A stretch of 64,000 nucleotides of DNA from Sebastes aleutianus. Lineage: Eukaryota > Chordata > Actinopteri > Perciformes > Sebastidae. The position numbers were made by a program, and so were the translations under genes. Of the stretch, positions 24,219 to 35,779 are shown piece by piece. The DNA is taken from assembly GCA_916700875.1 (NCBI GenBank), contig CAKAKS010000038.1, positions 10,583,719 to 10,647,718 of the forward strand, given 5' to 3'. Each line of letters opens with the position of its first letter. Positions within the stretch are counted from its first letter, which is position 1. A model generated the notes under the pieces. It saw only the letters and a list, made by a program, of their open reading frames with translations, did no database searches and was not told the origin of the DNA.

Positions 24219-25104
24219 GGGACAATCCATCACGAAACAAAATCACACTACACGATTATTACATTCAACACTACATACAACATTAATGCCAAAATAAGTA
24301 TAAGCCACTAAAGATTTTTTTTTTTCCCCAAATGCACACAACTTTGAAGTACAAAAAAAACAGTAAAAGTCCAAACACTACAAACCCCAGCTCCATTCCT
24401 CATATAAAATATGATAAATAACACATGTACATGACAGTAGAAGCATTGCTTTGTACTACTATAGTTACCACTATGTTCATATGTACAGCATGTGCATCCC
24501 ACTATATAGCACATTTACCTCATTGTGATAATATACTATGATAGCATGCAGACGTACACTATCATATGCATGCCATATCCCTGTGAAAGTTTACTGCAAA
24601 ATATGAATTGACCTGCAGCAGCACATTGACACACGTGACCAAAGTGTCACTGCAGCCATGATGTTAAAGTTTTAATACCGTCCTCTCCCCACCACGTTTA
24701 TCTTCAACTCCTTTACACATATTGGTCCTTGGTAAAACTATATATATGACAGTATATATCTTGCTAAGCACTAATGGCTTCAAGGAATAGTTCGATATTT
24801 TGGGAAATATGCGTATTAGCTTTCGTCCATTGAGTATGAAGCTACAGCCATTAACTTTAGCATAAGGACTGGAAACAGGGGAAAACAGCTACCATGGCTC
24901 TCTCCAAGATATAACGAAAGTGGTATCAATTTTCTCAGCTAACTCTCAGCAGGAAAGCTAATAATTTCCCTGAATGTCAAACTATTCCTACAACGGCTGC
25001 ATGGAAATCTGACAATAACACTATATCATTTTTTTTTTTACATTTTACATTCTCGTCTTTTAACACATCACAATGCTATGGAGCTGATTTGGCATGACAA
25101 TAAA
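24219..25104 (+). other. 3'UTR of the tailed S100 gene
   Basis: From the stop to aataaa at 25099-25104. Positions 24363-24800 are the original of segment B. From about 24784, ggaatagttcgatattttggg begins a second common fish repeat, which may supply part of the 3' end. Confidence 0.5.
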
Positions 25105-26845
25105 CACATTGTTTTGCTGAAGATTTGCATTTACTTCAAACCATTTTTAATTGTGTGCTCACTCAATGCCCACATTTCTCTCTCTCTCTCTCCTTCTAGT
25201 CTACTTTATGGGCTGTCTCTTTCATTTCTGTAATTCCCAGAGAGGTTCACTTCCTCCAGTATATATTCTCTTCACACGTAGTCAGTCATGGATTGGGAAC
25301 TGGAAGATCTCGTGTGGCCTTATAGGCTAAATAATTAAGGGTCCAAGAGTGGAATGGACACCAAAGGGCCCTTACCTTCAATAGGGAGCCCAAAATAGTC
25401 CCATGGGAGTGGGTTGGTGACTAGAGGAGTCGGCCAGAGAAGGTGCTCATGCAACCTAATCCATCTGGATTAGAACTGGCAGATAACAGGTGTCACTTGG
25501 TGGCAGTTTTTATACTTTACGATACAATTAGTTAATTTTTATTTGTTGTGTTTCTTGCACACCGTATGACATTTCAATGGTTATTGATCCATAAATGTGC
25601 TGGATATCTGAAGGGACCCCTGGTAGCACTGGATTGGAGTGACAAAAAAAGTGGCTCTCATTAAAATTGCTAATTGTTGCTTGTTGTGTTCTGCCGGTTT
25701 TAGCACCAGTTGATCAGGCTCGCGTGTTTGTTTTGTCGGTCACACCCCTCGTACACTTTAAAGACCCTGTTTGACCAGCAACTGGATCCTTGAGGCACAC
25801 AGGCATTGGGAAACCACTGGATTAGGCATTTGATGGGTAACACACCCTGGGACACAAACAATTACATGAAAGCAATCCTGGGCTCCAGTGATCCTGCCCA
25901 TCAGATGAGGTGGTGGTAGTGTCAGAGGGATCGTTGTCGGAGGTGCAAAAAAAAAAAAAATAATACTGAGCCATAAATATTAATCTATGTGATGTGATCT
26001 TTTACAACAGGCTAATACATAACATGTTGCATGCCATCAGAAACGTATTTGCTAATATTTTACATTGTATTGCAATTATTGTGGCCAAATATTTAAGTTG
26101 GACATGGCCTCTTCTTTATATTTATCTTTTTAACCCTAACTCTTTCTTATTTGGACCACTATGGAGATCACTTGAAAATTCTTTGTCACATTATATGCAA
26201 TTTGTTAATTACAATTTAATGGTTTGTAAATTGTCTCATCATCAATAATGCAGCCATGAGAAAAAGGCTCGTGTTGCAGCAGGCCCCGTTATACGTACCT
26301 GGCCAGCCCGCGTAGTGATTAAGGCGTGCACAGTTTTGGGCACGCTACCAAATGTGCACCTTGTGCACTGTAACAGCACCTGGCACTTCAGACTGCTCAG
26401 CAGCAAAAAATGGGGCAAGACAAATAAACCTGAGTCATGTGGTCACCTTGCCTCGCTGCGACACTCCCATTGTAAATACTCTCTCATTTACACACACTCT
26501 GCTCAGCCTTTATACTCATAGTGCGCTGTGTTTCCTGCATGTTCTATTACTAACCAATCTATTGGATTTTGGGCTATTTAGGCTTTATCATTATTTCTTT
26601 TATTACAACCTATATTCTTTTTTTATATCAAAATATTTTCTAATCATGGTACTTCCTGTGAATAATGGAAACATATCACTCTCTTGCACCATCTACAGCT
26701 AGCTTTCTGTTCAACATGTACATAGGTCTCATGTTTAGTGCATGTTTGTGTTCTTTCTTTGCTCTCGACCAATCATCATAAGCAAAATTATGGTTAAAAA
26801 AAGGAAACTGGATAAAGCAAAATATACGTTACTGGCATGTTTTAA
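25105..26845. other. Intergenic, nothing recognised
   Basis: AT-rich, with a (TC)n run at 25180-25196 and a poly-A run near 25947. The frames at 25994-26702 are open by chance and show no family likeness. Confidence 0.45.
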
Positions 26846-27299
26846 AGGGGACATATCATGAAATACTTTTTCAGTACTCATATATTTAGGTATCTGGAGT
26901 GACTACCAATCCACAAACTGAAGTAAACCCAGTCTGTTTTTATTGGCTGCCTAGATCAGAAAACATGTGATTCAACAAGTCATTCAGATTTGGCTCCCCT
27001 TCCTATGTCACATGGAGGCTCATTAGACTATATCACCCACGGCTTTAGAACTACCTTTGCAAAGGTGCGACATGTTTATCTCGCAAGCCAATTAAAGCAG
27101 ACTGGGCTTTTTCAGGAGGAGTTCTTAAAGAGACAGGCGCTAAAACGGAGCGTTTCAGACAGAGGGTGAATACAGGTAAATTCAAACAGACAGTATGAGA
27201 AAAATAATGTGGTTTTTTTAACATTAAAGCATGTAAACATGTTCTAGTAGAAACCCAAAACACAAATATGAACCTGGAAATGAGCATGATATGTCCCCT
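26846..27299. mobile_element. TTAA-target (piggyBac-type) MITE
   Basis: A perfect 15-bp inverted repeat, AGGGGACATATCATG, forms both ends. The element is flanked on each side by TTAA (26842-26845 and 27300-27303), the duplicated target of piggyBac transposition. 454 bp, no coding capacity. Confidence 0.9.
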
Positions 27300-27962
27300 T
27301 TAAAAATGACCTGTCTTGCACTAGCACTAGCAATTCTATCGCAGCTAATGCTTTCTTTTAGCTTGTTTGGAACCGCAGATGGACGGAGTGAACTGTGAGA
27401 GCTAAGTCCTCTTACAAAGAGCTCAAACTGTCTGCACTGGCAGTTTTTTTGTTACTGTCCCATAGTGTGAACCCCACCCCGGCCTTAACTCCATGTAGAT
27501 TAAAAACATGCTGGAACGAAACGAAAGATTTGTGGCAGGGAGTGTTTTGCAGCCAGATTTTCATCGACACACAATACGTCTCTTTCATTCTGTGAGACGC
27601 AGTAAGATAAAAGCTTGTGTTAAGAGCACTCCCGGCGGATATAATAAGTGTACATACAAGTATATGGATGTGCTTCGGGCCAAAATGTTTGCGATTATGG
27701 GACCATTCCCAGGATGTTGTGCAGGCTTTTCATCATTGTGCGCTGATGTACTTTATTTCCTGCCAAGTACTACAGGGTGTGTTTAGCAGTTGGACTCGTT
27801 TCAGTCCTCTGTCATGTCCAGTAAACTTCACTATGCTAGTATTTCAACTTCATATGTAATGCTGTATCATTTTTGCTACTTCTATGTAACGTGTTTAAAG
27901 GCTAATATCGAAATAAAACTGTGACGATAACATAATTTGTGTTTGCGTGGCCTGCTATGTGC

Positions 27963-28449
27963 TAGGGCTGTGTATTGGCAAGAATCTGGCGATACGATAC
28001 GTATCATGATACAGGAGTTACGATTCAATATATCGCGATATATTGCGATACTGTAAGCAGGTTGATATATTGTGATTTTTTTTAAATAAAATTTTAGGAA
28101 AACTGTCATAGTAAAAAGAACACACCACTATATGCATAAAATCTGAGTTAAAAAAGTAGATTTTTTTAACGTAATCAGAACAGTGGGATCTGCATTTGCC
28201 TTCATCACAGTCCCTGTAACATCCAACATCATAGCACTACTTTGAGAGGGCACAAACACTGAGAGGGCACAAACACTGAGAGGGCGCATCTCTTTGCAAA
28301 TGAACTAAAGTACTGAGTACGAGTTATGCAAGTAAACCATATAAACTAACTTTTTATATATAACTATATAAAATCTATAGTGTTTTTGAGAATCGATATA
28401 GTATCACAAAACATATTATCGCGATACTCAATATTTTCCTACACCCCGA
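27963..28449. mobile_element. hAT MITE with exact 8-bp target duplication
   Basis: ctatgtgc flanks both sides exactly (27955-27962 and 28450-28457). The ends tagggctgtg and cacaccccga-type are inverted repeats with mismatches. The interior is rich in cgatat/atatcg palindromes. Confidence 0.85.
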
Positions 28450-28640
28450 CTATGTGCTCGGTTACTTGCAAGAACTGAGTGCTAGTTAACCTTTGCATGT
28501 AAACTATATAAACTAACTTTTTTATATATAATTATATAAAATCGAGTTTTTTTGAGAATCTATACAGTATAACAAAACATAATATCGTGATACTCGATAT
28601 TTTCGATATTTTTTTACAACCCGACTATGCGTTTTGTTAC
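28305..28640. repeat. Tandem duplication of the MITE end plus flank
   Basis: The roughly 165 bp running from atataaactaactttttat through the MITE end to gttacttgcaagaac is repeated, diverged, directly downstream (about 28500-28640). The duplicate thus includes both element and host flank and arose after the insertion. Confidence 0.7.
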
Positions 28641-28679
28641 TTGCAGAACTTGAAGAATCCAGTTGTCTTGTATGTGATG

Positions 28680-28905
28680 GAGAGAAAGCACCTGCAAAGA
28701 GAGAAAGGGGGAGGATAGAGAAACAAAAGTAGAGAGTATGTAATAGGGTGAAGGAGTTTGGGGGGTGAGGAAGAGGAGGAGGGGGAGGAGGGAGAGGGGC
28801 AGGTGATATTTAAGCCACTGGCAAACTCTCTCCCCATCCATCTCTGCCTTGGCTCAGTCCCCTGCACCTCTTCACAGACAAAGGAGGCCCTCCATCAACA
28901 CTCAG
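28680..28905 (+). promoter_or_regulatory. Promoter and non-coding exon 1 of the S100A1-like gene
   Basis: A purine-only-biased strand (28680-28800: gagagaaagggggagg, ggaagaggaggaggggg) leads into an E-box CAGGTG at about 28799-28804 and a TATA-like tatttaa at 28807-28813. A short exon follows and ends CTCAG|GTAAGA at 28905. The spacing fits a start near 28838. Factor binding is inference. Confidence 0.55.
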
Positions 28906-30482
28906 GTAAGACAAACAGCTCCGAGGGGTTTCTTCACTCTACTTTCTCCTCTGCATTTATCGAAGGTCTACTTGTAAAGTAAATTAAAAAGCATTTTGTG
29001 TCAGCTGTGGAACTGCAGTAAATATCTCCAGTGCAGAACGACGCTGGGTAGTGGGCACTCAGAGCAGCAGAGGTCTGTGGGAGCCATTTGAAAAAAAAAT
29101 GTTATGCTGTTTGCTTCCGTTTGATGTGCAAGCTTTGAGAAGAACATGACAGGGAGTTTATACATCAAACAAGTGAAGCCAATAGGGATTAGTGGCAATG
29201 CGGTGTTAAGAAATGACAATATACTGGCATTGTTGTAGAATAAAGTATTTAAAATGTATGAATAACAACTATAAGCATGGATTAACCAATATGTCCTGCC
29301 TTTTTTTTAACCAAATGTTTTAACCTCATAGGCCACTCAACGTAGACATTGTTCCATCATACTCAATATTATGTTACTGACAGCATTCTCGTCTCCATGG
29401 TTTCCTATTGTATTGTGTCAGCGAGTGAGACAGATGACCCCTATAGATTTTCCAGTTAGCCAGCTTTGGTGTCCACTCGCCTCCTCATTTGTCTCCGCTC
29501 GGCCTACGACTCGGACCTCTCCGGCACAACGCTCCGCAGCATGATGACAGGCAATAACCGCTGACTGACATTATCCCTGCATCCCTGTCTCTTTATATAA
29601 TAATTCATAGTTAATAAGTCATGCACGGGGGTTGATAGACGGACTGATTGTGTCCCTCGGTTATGGGTTAGCTTCAAAATTATGCCATTGACTTTTATTT
29701 TTAGATAGCTAGATCCCTAAACTTTAGACTTGAGCAAGTGTGGAAGTGAGTGTCTAGAGTATGCTGGTTAGGTTACTCGGCCTCTTAGTCTCTGAATGTG
29801 ATTACCAGACGAGTTTTGTGTTTCCCTCCTAGTCTTCATCTTGAATGATGAGGCTGTTACACGATCAACAGACAGAGTTCAACATTGAAACCACTTTTCA
29901 GCGATACCACAGCGTTAATTGTTCCATGCATTACCCATTCAGCTTACAAGAGCGATAACTCAAGAAATGGACAAAACATGTTCTTAAAACTATCTACTAT
30001 CTAAGTGTGCATTTTCTAAATATATTGAGACAGGAAAAACTTCACCCTTTTAACTTTGCATCATTGACAGTGACTTATCTGTGTCTGTCTGTGCAGTCTC
30101 TCCACAAGTCCAGCATAAAGAAGCTCCAAGATGCCGGACACAATGTGTGTAAGATTGTTCAAAAAGCTTTCCCAAAAGCTATCCTCCATCTTTCCATCCA
30201 AACCTCTGAAACATAAAAACCCAGTAAGGTCAACACACACACACAGTGACCACACTATTTACATTAGGGTCAGTAATAGCGTCTGCGCTACACGCAGAGC
30301 GTTATTCAACCCATTGTGTAGAAATGGGGAAAACATCCTTCCTTCCATCCATCTGTCTGTCCTACTGTCACTTTGACTTGGTGGCTTCACCCTAGACTGC
30401 CATGTGACCGCACATGCAGCTGGGGCTGGAGCGGGCATTTTGTGACAGAGTCTGACCTTTTTGACCTTTGACCTTCCCCAGA

Positions 30483-30980
30483 ATGTCCAAGGAGCCCAGT
30501 TCCAACCTGGAGAGCGCCATGCAGATGCTCATAAAAACCTTCCACAAGTACTCTGGGAAGGAGGGCGACAAGTACACGCTGAGCCGGGGCGAACTGAAGG
30601 AGCTGCTACTAGAGGAGCTGGGGACTTACTTAGGGGTAAGAGAAGGAGTGTGTGAAATAATGTGCACTAGTGCAAAGTGAAGGTATGCGCTCACATACTC
30701 AGACGCGCAAGTCCAGACAAGCTTGCGCAGTGATGTATGCCCGCACACACACATATAACAGAGCACACATTCTTAACTCTTTCTCTGTTCGGCCTCCTCA
30801 CAGGGCTCCAAAGATAATGAAGCGGTTGAGAAGGTGATGAACGACTTGGACGCCAACAACGACGGGGAGGTGGACTTCACCGAGTTCATCATCCTGATGG
30901 GCGCCCTCACCGTCGCCTGCAATGACTTCTTCCTGGATGTCAAAGATGAGAAACCGGCGGAGTCGGCGGAGAAGAAATGA
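30483..30980 (+). CDS. s100a1: S100A1-like calcium-binding protein, 109 aa
   Basis: Coding exons are 30483-30635 (donor TTAGGG|GTAAGA) and 30804-30980 (acceptor ctcacag), 110 codons with the stop. EF1 HKYSGKEGDKYTLSRGEL and LKELLLEELG follow human S100A1 closely (HSGKEGDKYKLSKKEL). EF2 is canonical, DANNDGEVDFTE, then ALTVACNDFF, the S100A1-type helix IV. The tail (KDEKPAESAEKK) is about ten residues longer than in mammals. In mammals S100A1 regulates calcium handling in muscle. Fish have several S100A1-class genes (also named s and t), so the symbol marks the class rather than a proven one-to-one orthologue. The ATG is one base into its exon, right after the acceptor, and is the only start that gives an S100 N-helix. 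Confidence 0.88.
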
Positions 30981-30999
30981 ATCAGTGCAAGAGAGGGAG

Positions 31000-31869
31000 A
31001 AAAGTGGGAGGGAGAGGTGGAAAGAGGGGGAAGAGGAAGAGGGGGAGGAGGGGAAATAACTGTAAGAGAAAGAGGACAGAGCTGCAATGGATTTTTGTCT
31101 TGTGCAATTTGTAAACTACACAGGAGGGGAGCGGTCCAGCAGATAGTTTGTGGGCTCACAGCACACGGGGGCATTCAGCAGGAGTGGTGTTTTCTCCTCT
31201 GCAACTGTTTTTCCATACCACGCAGCATATCCGGAGCTAGTCGCACTCAAAGCAGTGAGTGACTTCACATACAGAACAGGGTAGATTTCAACTTCTTTCA
31301 ACCAAAATATAGCAGTTTTGACCGTTTCTTGTAAGGCTCTGGAAAGGAAAGGAAGTTTAGCAGAACGCACACCCGGATGTTTGAGCACTCCTTGCACATT
31401 TGTGAACATATATTACAGATTATCATATTAATTGTATGTACTCAGCGTTGAACAATACAACATATTTTGTAATCCCTTTTGGTAATAACCAATGTGCATT
31501 CTTCCAAAAATATTAAACGTGGCATTTAACCAACTATTTTATTGTGGCGTGTTTGGTTTCGCATTCTTAGAAATCCCTCAAGTATTCGTGGACATGACGG
31601 GCATGAATCGCTGCACCTGGAAATCAAGTTGAGAGAAACAATGCCAGCAAAAGTGTGTGTTGGAGTGTGAGCGTCCACGCTCTGTGTCTGTTTATGTGTG
31701 TGTGTATTGGGGATTCCCACAGAGTAAACTGCTCCAGCTCACACATCCTGCCAACAATATCCTGCAAGTCTTGTTCCACTAGATATAAGCTGACCCAGAT
31801 GTTTGACTTGGATGTGCATGGAAAAACTTCTTCAAAAGAGCGAGAGACAGAGGGAGGAGAGGAAGCGAC

Positions 31870-31900
<31 letters not shown>

Positions 31901-32719
31901 GGGTGTGAGGAAAGATAAAGAGTGTTTGTGTGCATGTGTGTGTGTTTGTGAATGAAGGAAGAAGTGCATACGCGAGGAGTGAATCCAATTTATGGAGCAC
32001 ATTAGGGAAGTATGTAACTTGGAAAGCAGTGGTATAATCACAGAGGAATGCTCAAGTTGCTGTGACTGTTAGCACACTTACTGTCCCTCAGTGTCCAACA
32101 CACACACACACACACACAGATCAGTAAATCAACACGTCTTCTTCCACCTCATTGGCTTTCCCAGCTGCCCGTCAGCTTTAAAGAAGAAACGCTGAGCGGC
32201 TGAATCACAGATCCTCGCCTGTCAGCCGGAGGGATTTCTTCACTTCTGGGTGTAATTGTGCTTGAACACTGATGAGCCTCCTCTTCTTACCTTCAGAGAT
32301 ATTGATAGACTGATTCCAGGTCAGCCAGCGTCTATGGGCGTGGCTCGCCCCTATCTGCTTTCATTCTTCTGCTGCTGTGTTCTCTGACGGCGTCCTCTGA
32401 TTGGACGGTTTGAATATTTGAGCTGGAGGTGCAGGGCCCTGCAGATAGGTAAACAATTCAAAACAAACAGTAGTCTGTGGCTGTTAACCCTGTTGTAGCC
32501 TGGAGGGAAACAAACAACCTCTTCTGTTCTGTTTTCATGTGGGACAAAAGAGGGTAGGCAAAATAATACAAACGGCAGTTTTTAAGGCAACTGCAGGTGC
32601 AATAAAAAAAGGAAATTAATATGCCAAAGGAAACAGTTTAAAAAGACCTGACAACATTATGCCAAATACAAACTGCAATAACAGTCACATATAACAGACA
32701 TACAGCAGCCTATACCTAA
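31000..32719. other. 3' flank of the S100A1-like gene with simple repeats
   Basis: A purine-rich tract follows the stop (30985-31070). A possible polyadenylation signal, atattaaacg, is near 31510. (GAAA)n lies at 31870-31900 and (AC)n at 32099-32118. No further exon was recognised. Confidence 0.5.
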
Positions 32720-33776
32720 AGTGGTGGAAGAAGTATTCAGTATTCTTTTACTTAAAGGTGTTCTGTACAATATCCACAGCATTAACAAAGCATCAAACAA
32801 CTATTTTCTATGTAAAGATATAGAGGAGTAATGTCTACCTGAGCAGAGAATGAAGTCACTCTCCCTCTGTGTGTGTAGTAATCCGATCTTCTCCGTGCTT
32901 TATTGACATAGCCGGGCCAGCCGTGCATGCCTTTTAGTTAGTGCATGTGAGCATGCCCCACTGGCTAGCTAACGTCCGCCACTCATCGCACTGTTCTCAT
33001 ATGGCAGTTACAGCTGTTGCCTCTGAAGCGTAGGCCCACCTTCCTTCCCCCCCCCCAGGTTAACACTGTTAGCTCTGTCAGCTCTTAACTCGTTGTTTAC
33101 ACTGTTAGCACTGTTAGCTGCAACCACCAGCTCAGCTGTCGCCATGTTGAGAGGCATGTGGAGGCAATGGAAATGCTCTGAATTTAGCATTTTTAAGTAA
33201 ACGTGCCAATACAACCATGTAAAAAAATGCACAAGTAAAGTACTGCATTCAAACCAAAAAAAGTACATACGTATTTGTTTTACCTACAGCTAGGTAGTTT
33301 AGTCCAGTGGTTTTTACCAACCTAGGGGTCGGCCTCCTCCAAAGGGTCACAGGATACATCTAAGGGTCATGAGATGATTAATGGGGTGGAAAGTTTTTCT
33401 ACACAAATCTACATGAATCTTTTTGAGACTTTTCTCTGATCTTTGCTTTTTTAATTCAAATAAAACCATCTGGGAAGTTTGGAGACAAAATCACTCTTTG
33501 GTTAAACTGTTAACAACTCGAACTAACTAGATATTTTATATGTGAAGGGGCTCCAACCACACACTGCTTTTTTCTGTGAGCGGACACAAGCCAAAACGAC
33601 TGGGAACTATTGTTTGAATCTTTAACAGTGCATTGTGTTTTTTTATGTCAACTCTTATAAATGTAGTGCAGTGAAAAGTACAATATTTCCCTCTGAAATG
33701 CAGTGGAGTAGAAGTATAAAGTAACATCAAATGGAAAGTACAGTACTAGAGTAAATGTATACTTATATTTCACCAC
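32720..33776. mobile_element. MITE with 'gtggtggaagaagta' ends, left copy, interrupted by a second MITE
   Basis: Starts gtggtggaagaagtattcag and ends atttcaccac, imperfect inverted repeats. The inside includes tcatgagatgattaatgggg and tggagtagaagtataaag. The same family recurs inverted at 34675-35253 and again near 45058-45510. The left copy is split by the insertion at 32756-33192. Confidence 0.7.
32756..33192. mobile_element. TTAA-target element nested inside the MITE
   Basis: TTAA occurs at 32752-32755 and again at 33193-33196. Removing the insert together with one TTAA restores ttttacttaagtaaacgt, the uninterrupted form of the host repeat. It begins aggtgttctgtac; a related copy begins near 55565 (aggtgctctatat). 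Terminal inverted repeats are not obvious, so the class is inferred from the target site. Confidence 0.65.
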
Positions 33777-33784
33777 AGTTTGGA

Positions 33785-34383
33785 CTGGTGAGTAATGTCC
33801 TTTCACGTCTAATAAGGGTTATTTTGTGCATATTTTAGACTATAAATGTATTTTAGTATTCAAATTGAGTGCTTATTAAATGCAATGAAATTCCAATGGG
33901 ATTCTGTGAGAGGAGGCTGATGTTTGTTCAATCAAATTTAGGCAGGTAACTGATGTGTATCAGTTCAGATGAGAGCCAGGCATCCACAAGGAGTTTATGC
34001 TCTGGGGCACTTACTTAATTCTCAACCACACTTGGACAAACAATGGCTTGAGGACATCCTACCAAACAGTATCTAAAAACACGCCTGACCTTACAAGGTG
34101 AGCCGGTTCCACCTAAAAGGCAAGAAGAGTCTCTGCGGATCGATCACACATGGCAGGTGCTGCCAGTGTGAGGAAAGGAGATGGGCAACACAAAGCCGGG
34201 GCCATGTCACTGGCAGCGAGCCTGAAGCATCTGATAAGGGAGGCAGGGACACTTCGGTTACCAACAGATCAGGTCAAGCGGCGCCCAGATGTCAAGCCAC
34301 CGCGTCCATCACACAGGGATCACGTCAAGCCGTCATGCAAGCTTGAGAAGGGCGGCAGCGATTGCATGGGAGTAGGGTGGCAT
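33785..34383. other. Spacer between inverted MITE copies
   Basis: Open frames run from 34098 and 34150 into the S100-like segment, but the part before 34384 resembles no family and has no clear splice site. Confidence 0.35.
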
Positions 34384-34663
34384 GCATGTGAGAACAAAAT
34401 GAAATTACTCATTCAAGTATACAGTGGCAAAGATGGCTCCAGGTCTATATCATGTGATGATTAATTCCTTTCCAGGTGTAGCTCGCTCTCTCTCTTGGGA
34501 TGAATTTGAGAAGGCCTGCTTTCCTCAGGTTCATGAAATCCATCTTGATAGAAGAGCGTTGGGAGCCCTTATGGCTGCAGAACGCTGCCAGCGAGCAGTC
34601 AGGAGACATATGAATTACAAGGAGCTGGCACTCACAATTCATAAAGAACATGCTCTGATATAA
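34384..34663 (+). pseudogene. Degenerate S100-like sequence
   Basis: Frame 1 (34384-34449) reads CENKMKLLIQVYSGKDGSRS, a good match to the S100 helix I and EF1 start (compare YAGKDGSSS and YSGKEGDK in the neighbours). The frame then breaks. About 36-40 bp later a second frame resumes SLSWDEFEKACFPQ and runs to ELALTIHKEHALI, stop at 34661-34663. Leaving out the intervening bases joins GSRS to SLSWDEFEKA, as in a normal EF1. The EF2 region (ERCQRAVRRHMNYKE) has lost the acidic ligands. No intron separates the two EF-hands, unlike every neighbour. An S100 pseudogene or retrocopy is the best reading; a chance resemblance cannot be excluded. Confidence 0.4.
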
Positions 34664-34674
34664 CAGGCTCCAAT

Positions 34675-35253
34675 CACATTTACTCAAGTATTGTATCTTC
34701 ATTTTAACTTACGTTATACTTCTACTCCTAGTTACCTTTTAGAGTAAGCTTTTATATATATCTATATAAAAACATATTATTATCATAGAATACACCACCT
34801 TGTTAAAGATTAACCCAGTGGTTCCTTATCTTTTTGGCTTGTGTGTCTAGTTGGGGCCCCTTGTCACATTTCAGATGAGTTGTTAGCACTTCCACCAAAG
34901 ACACATTTACTCTCCAAACTTTTCACATGATTTCATTTTTTTTTTTTAAACTGAAATGATCCAATATTTTACCAAAAAAAAAAGCAAAGATTAGATTGTT
35001 TTTTTCTTCTTTCCACCCCATTAATTATCTCACGGCTCCACAGATTTGTCTCCTGACCCCAGGTAAGTAGGCCTGCTAAAACAGTAAAATGCTGCTTTAC
35101 ACATTGATGCATCAGTGCTAACAATCAAATCCAATGTCATATACAGAAACCATCTGTATGCAGAACTTTTGCTTTTGATACTTTCATTTTGCTGATATTT
35201 ACATTGTTGTATTGGTACTTTTACTTACCTGACCTTAATACTTCTTCCACCAC
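34675..35253. mobile_element. MITE with 'gtggtggaagaagta' ends, right copy (inverted)
   Basis: The reverse complement of this segment follows 32720-33776 in order: gtggtggaagaagtatt, the agataattaatggggtggaaag block, then gtagaagtataacg and gagtaaatgtg. It starts about 12 bp after the stop of the S100-like frame. Confidence 0.7.
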
Positions 35254-35323
35254 TAATAACAGATTCATTTTTTTTCTCGCTAAGCAGGTCACCCGATTTG
35301 ACTGTTATCAGACTTTTAAATGT

Positions 35324-35779
35324 GCATTATCAGTCGCTATAAGCACCATAAATGTGGGTCATTAGGGGTCTACTACACCTACCGTGTTGCAAAAGTGAAA
35401 GCGAAACTTAAAAGCAACACGTTCTAACATGTTGTAAAACTGAATGAAACGTTACGTTCTGAACACAAACAAAAAGGCTTATTTAGGTTTAGGCAACAAA
35501 AACAGTTAAGTTTAGGGAAAAACATAATGTTTTGGCGTTTCAAAACACGGGATGCAAAACTTGGTCTCCTGGGTGAAAGTCCTTTCACGCTGTCTATACT
35601 TCAGCACCTGACTTCCACTTCTGCCCCTGCCATAATTGCTACGGTTGAAGAGGTTGCTGTTGAGTTCTTTTAAACCTTCTTTTGGTTATCGCCCATGTGA
35701 ATAGATGATAAAACTTACTATTGGGTGTAGTAGGCCCCTATTGACCCACATCTATGGTGCTTATAGCGACTGATAACGC
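35324..35779. mobile_element. MITE with ~55-bp terminal inverted repeats
   Basis: The left arm gcattatcagtcgctataag, continuing to about 35385, is matched in inverse at about 35720-35779 with few mismatches. The interior (about 340 bp) has no coding capacity. A target duplication was not identified. Confidence 0.75.

Noticed and set aside
23911..24246. Pro-rich minus-strand frame
   Set aside because: Mirror of the Ala-rich S100 tail in the complementary strand; composition explains the openness.
25994..26702. Hydrophobic frames in the intergenic region
   Set aside because: AT-rich DNA gives Phe/Leu/Tyr-rich chance frames; no splice sites or family signature.
31832..32041. Phe/Leu/Ser-rich minus-strand frames
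   Set aside because: They cross a (GAAA)n microsatellite, which reads as Phe-Leu-Ser repeats in complement.
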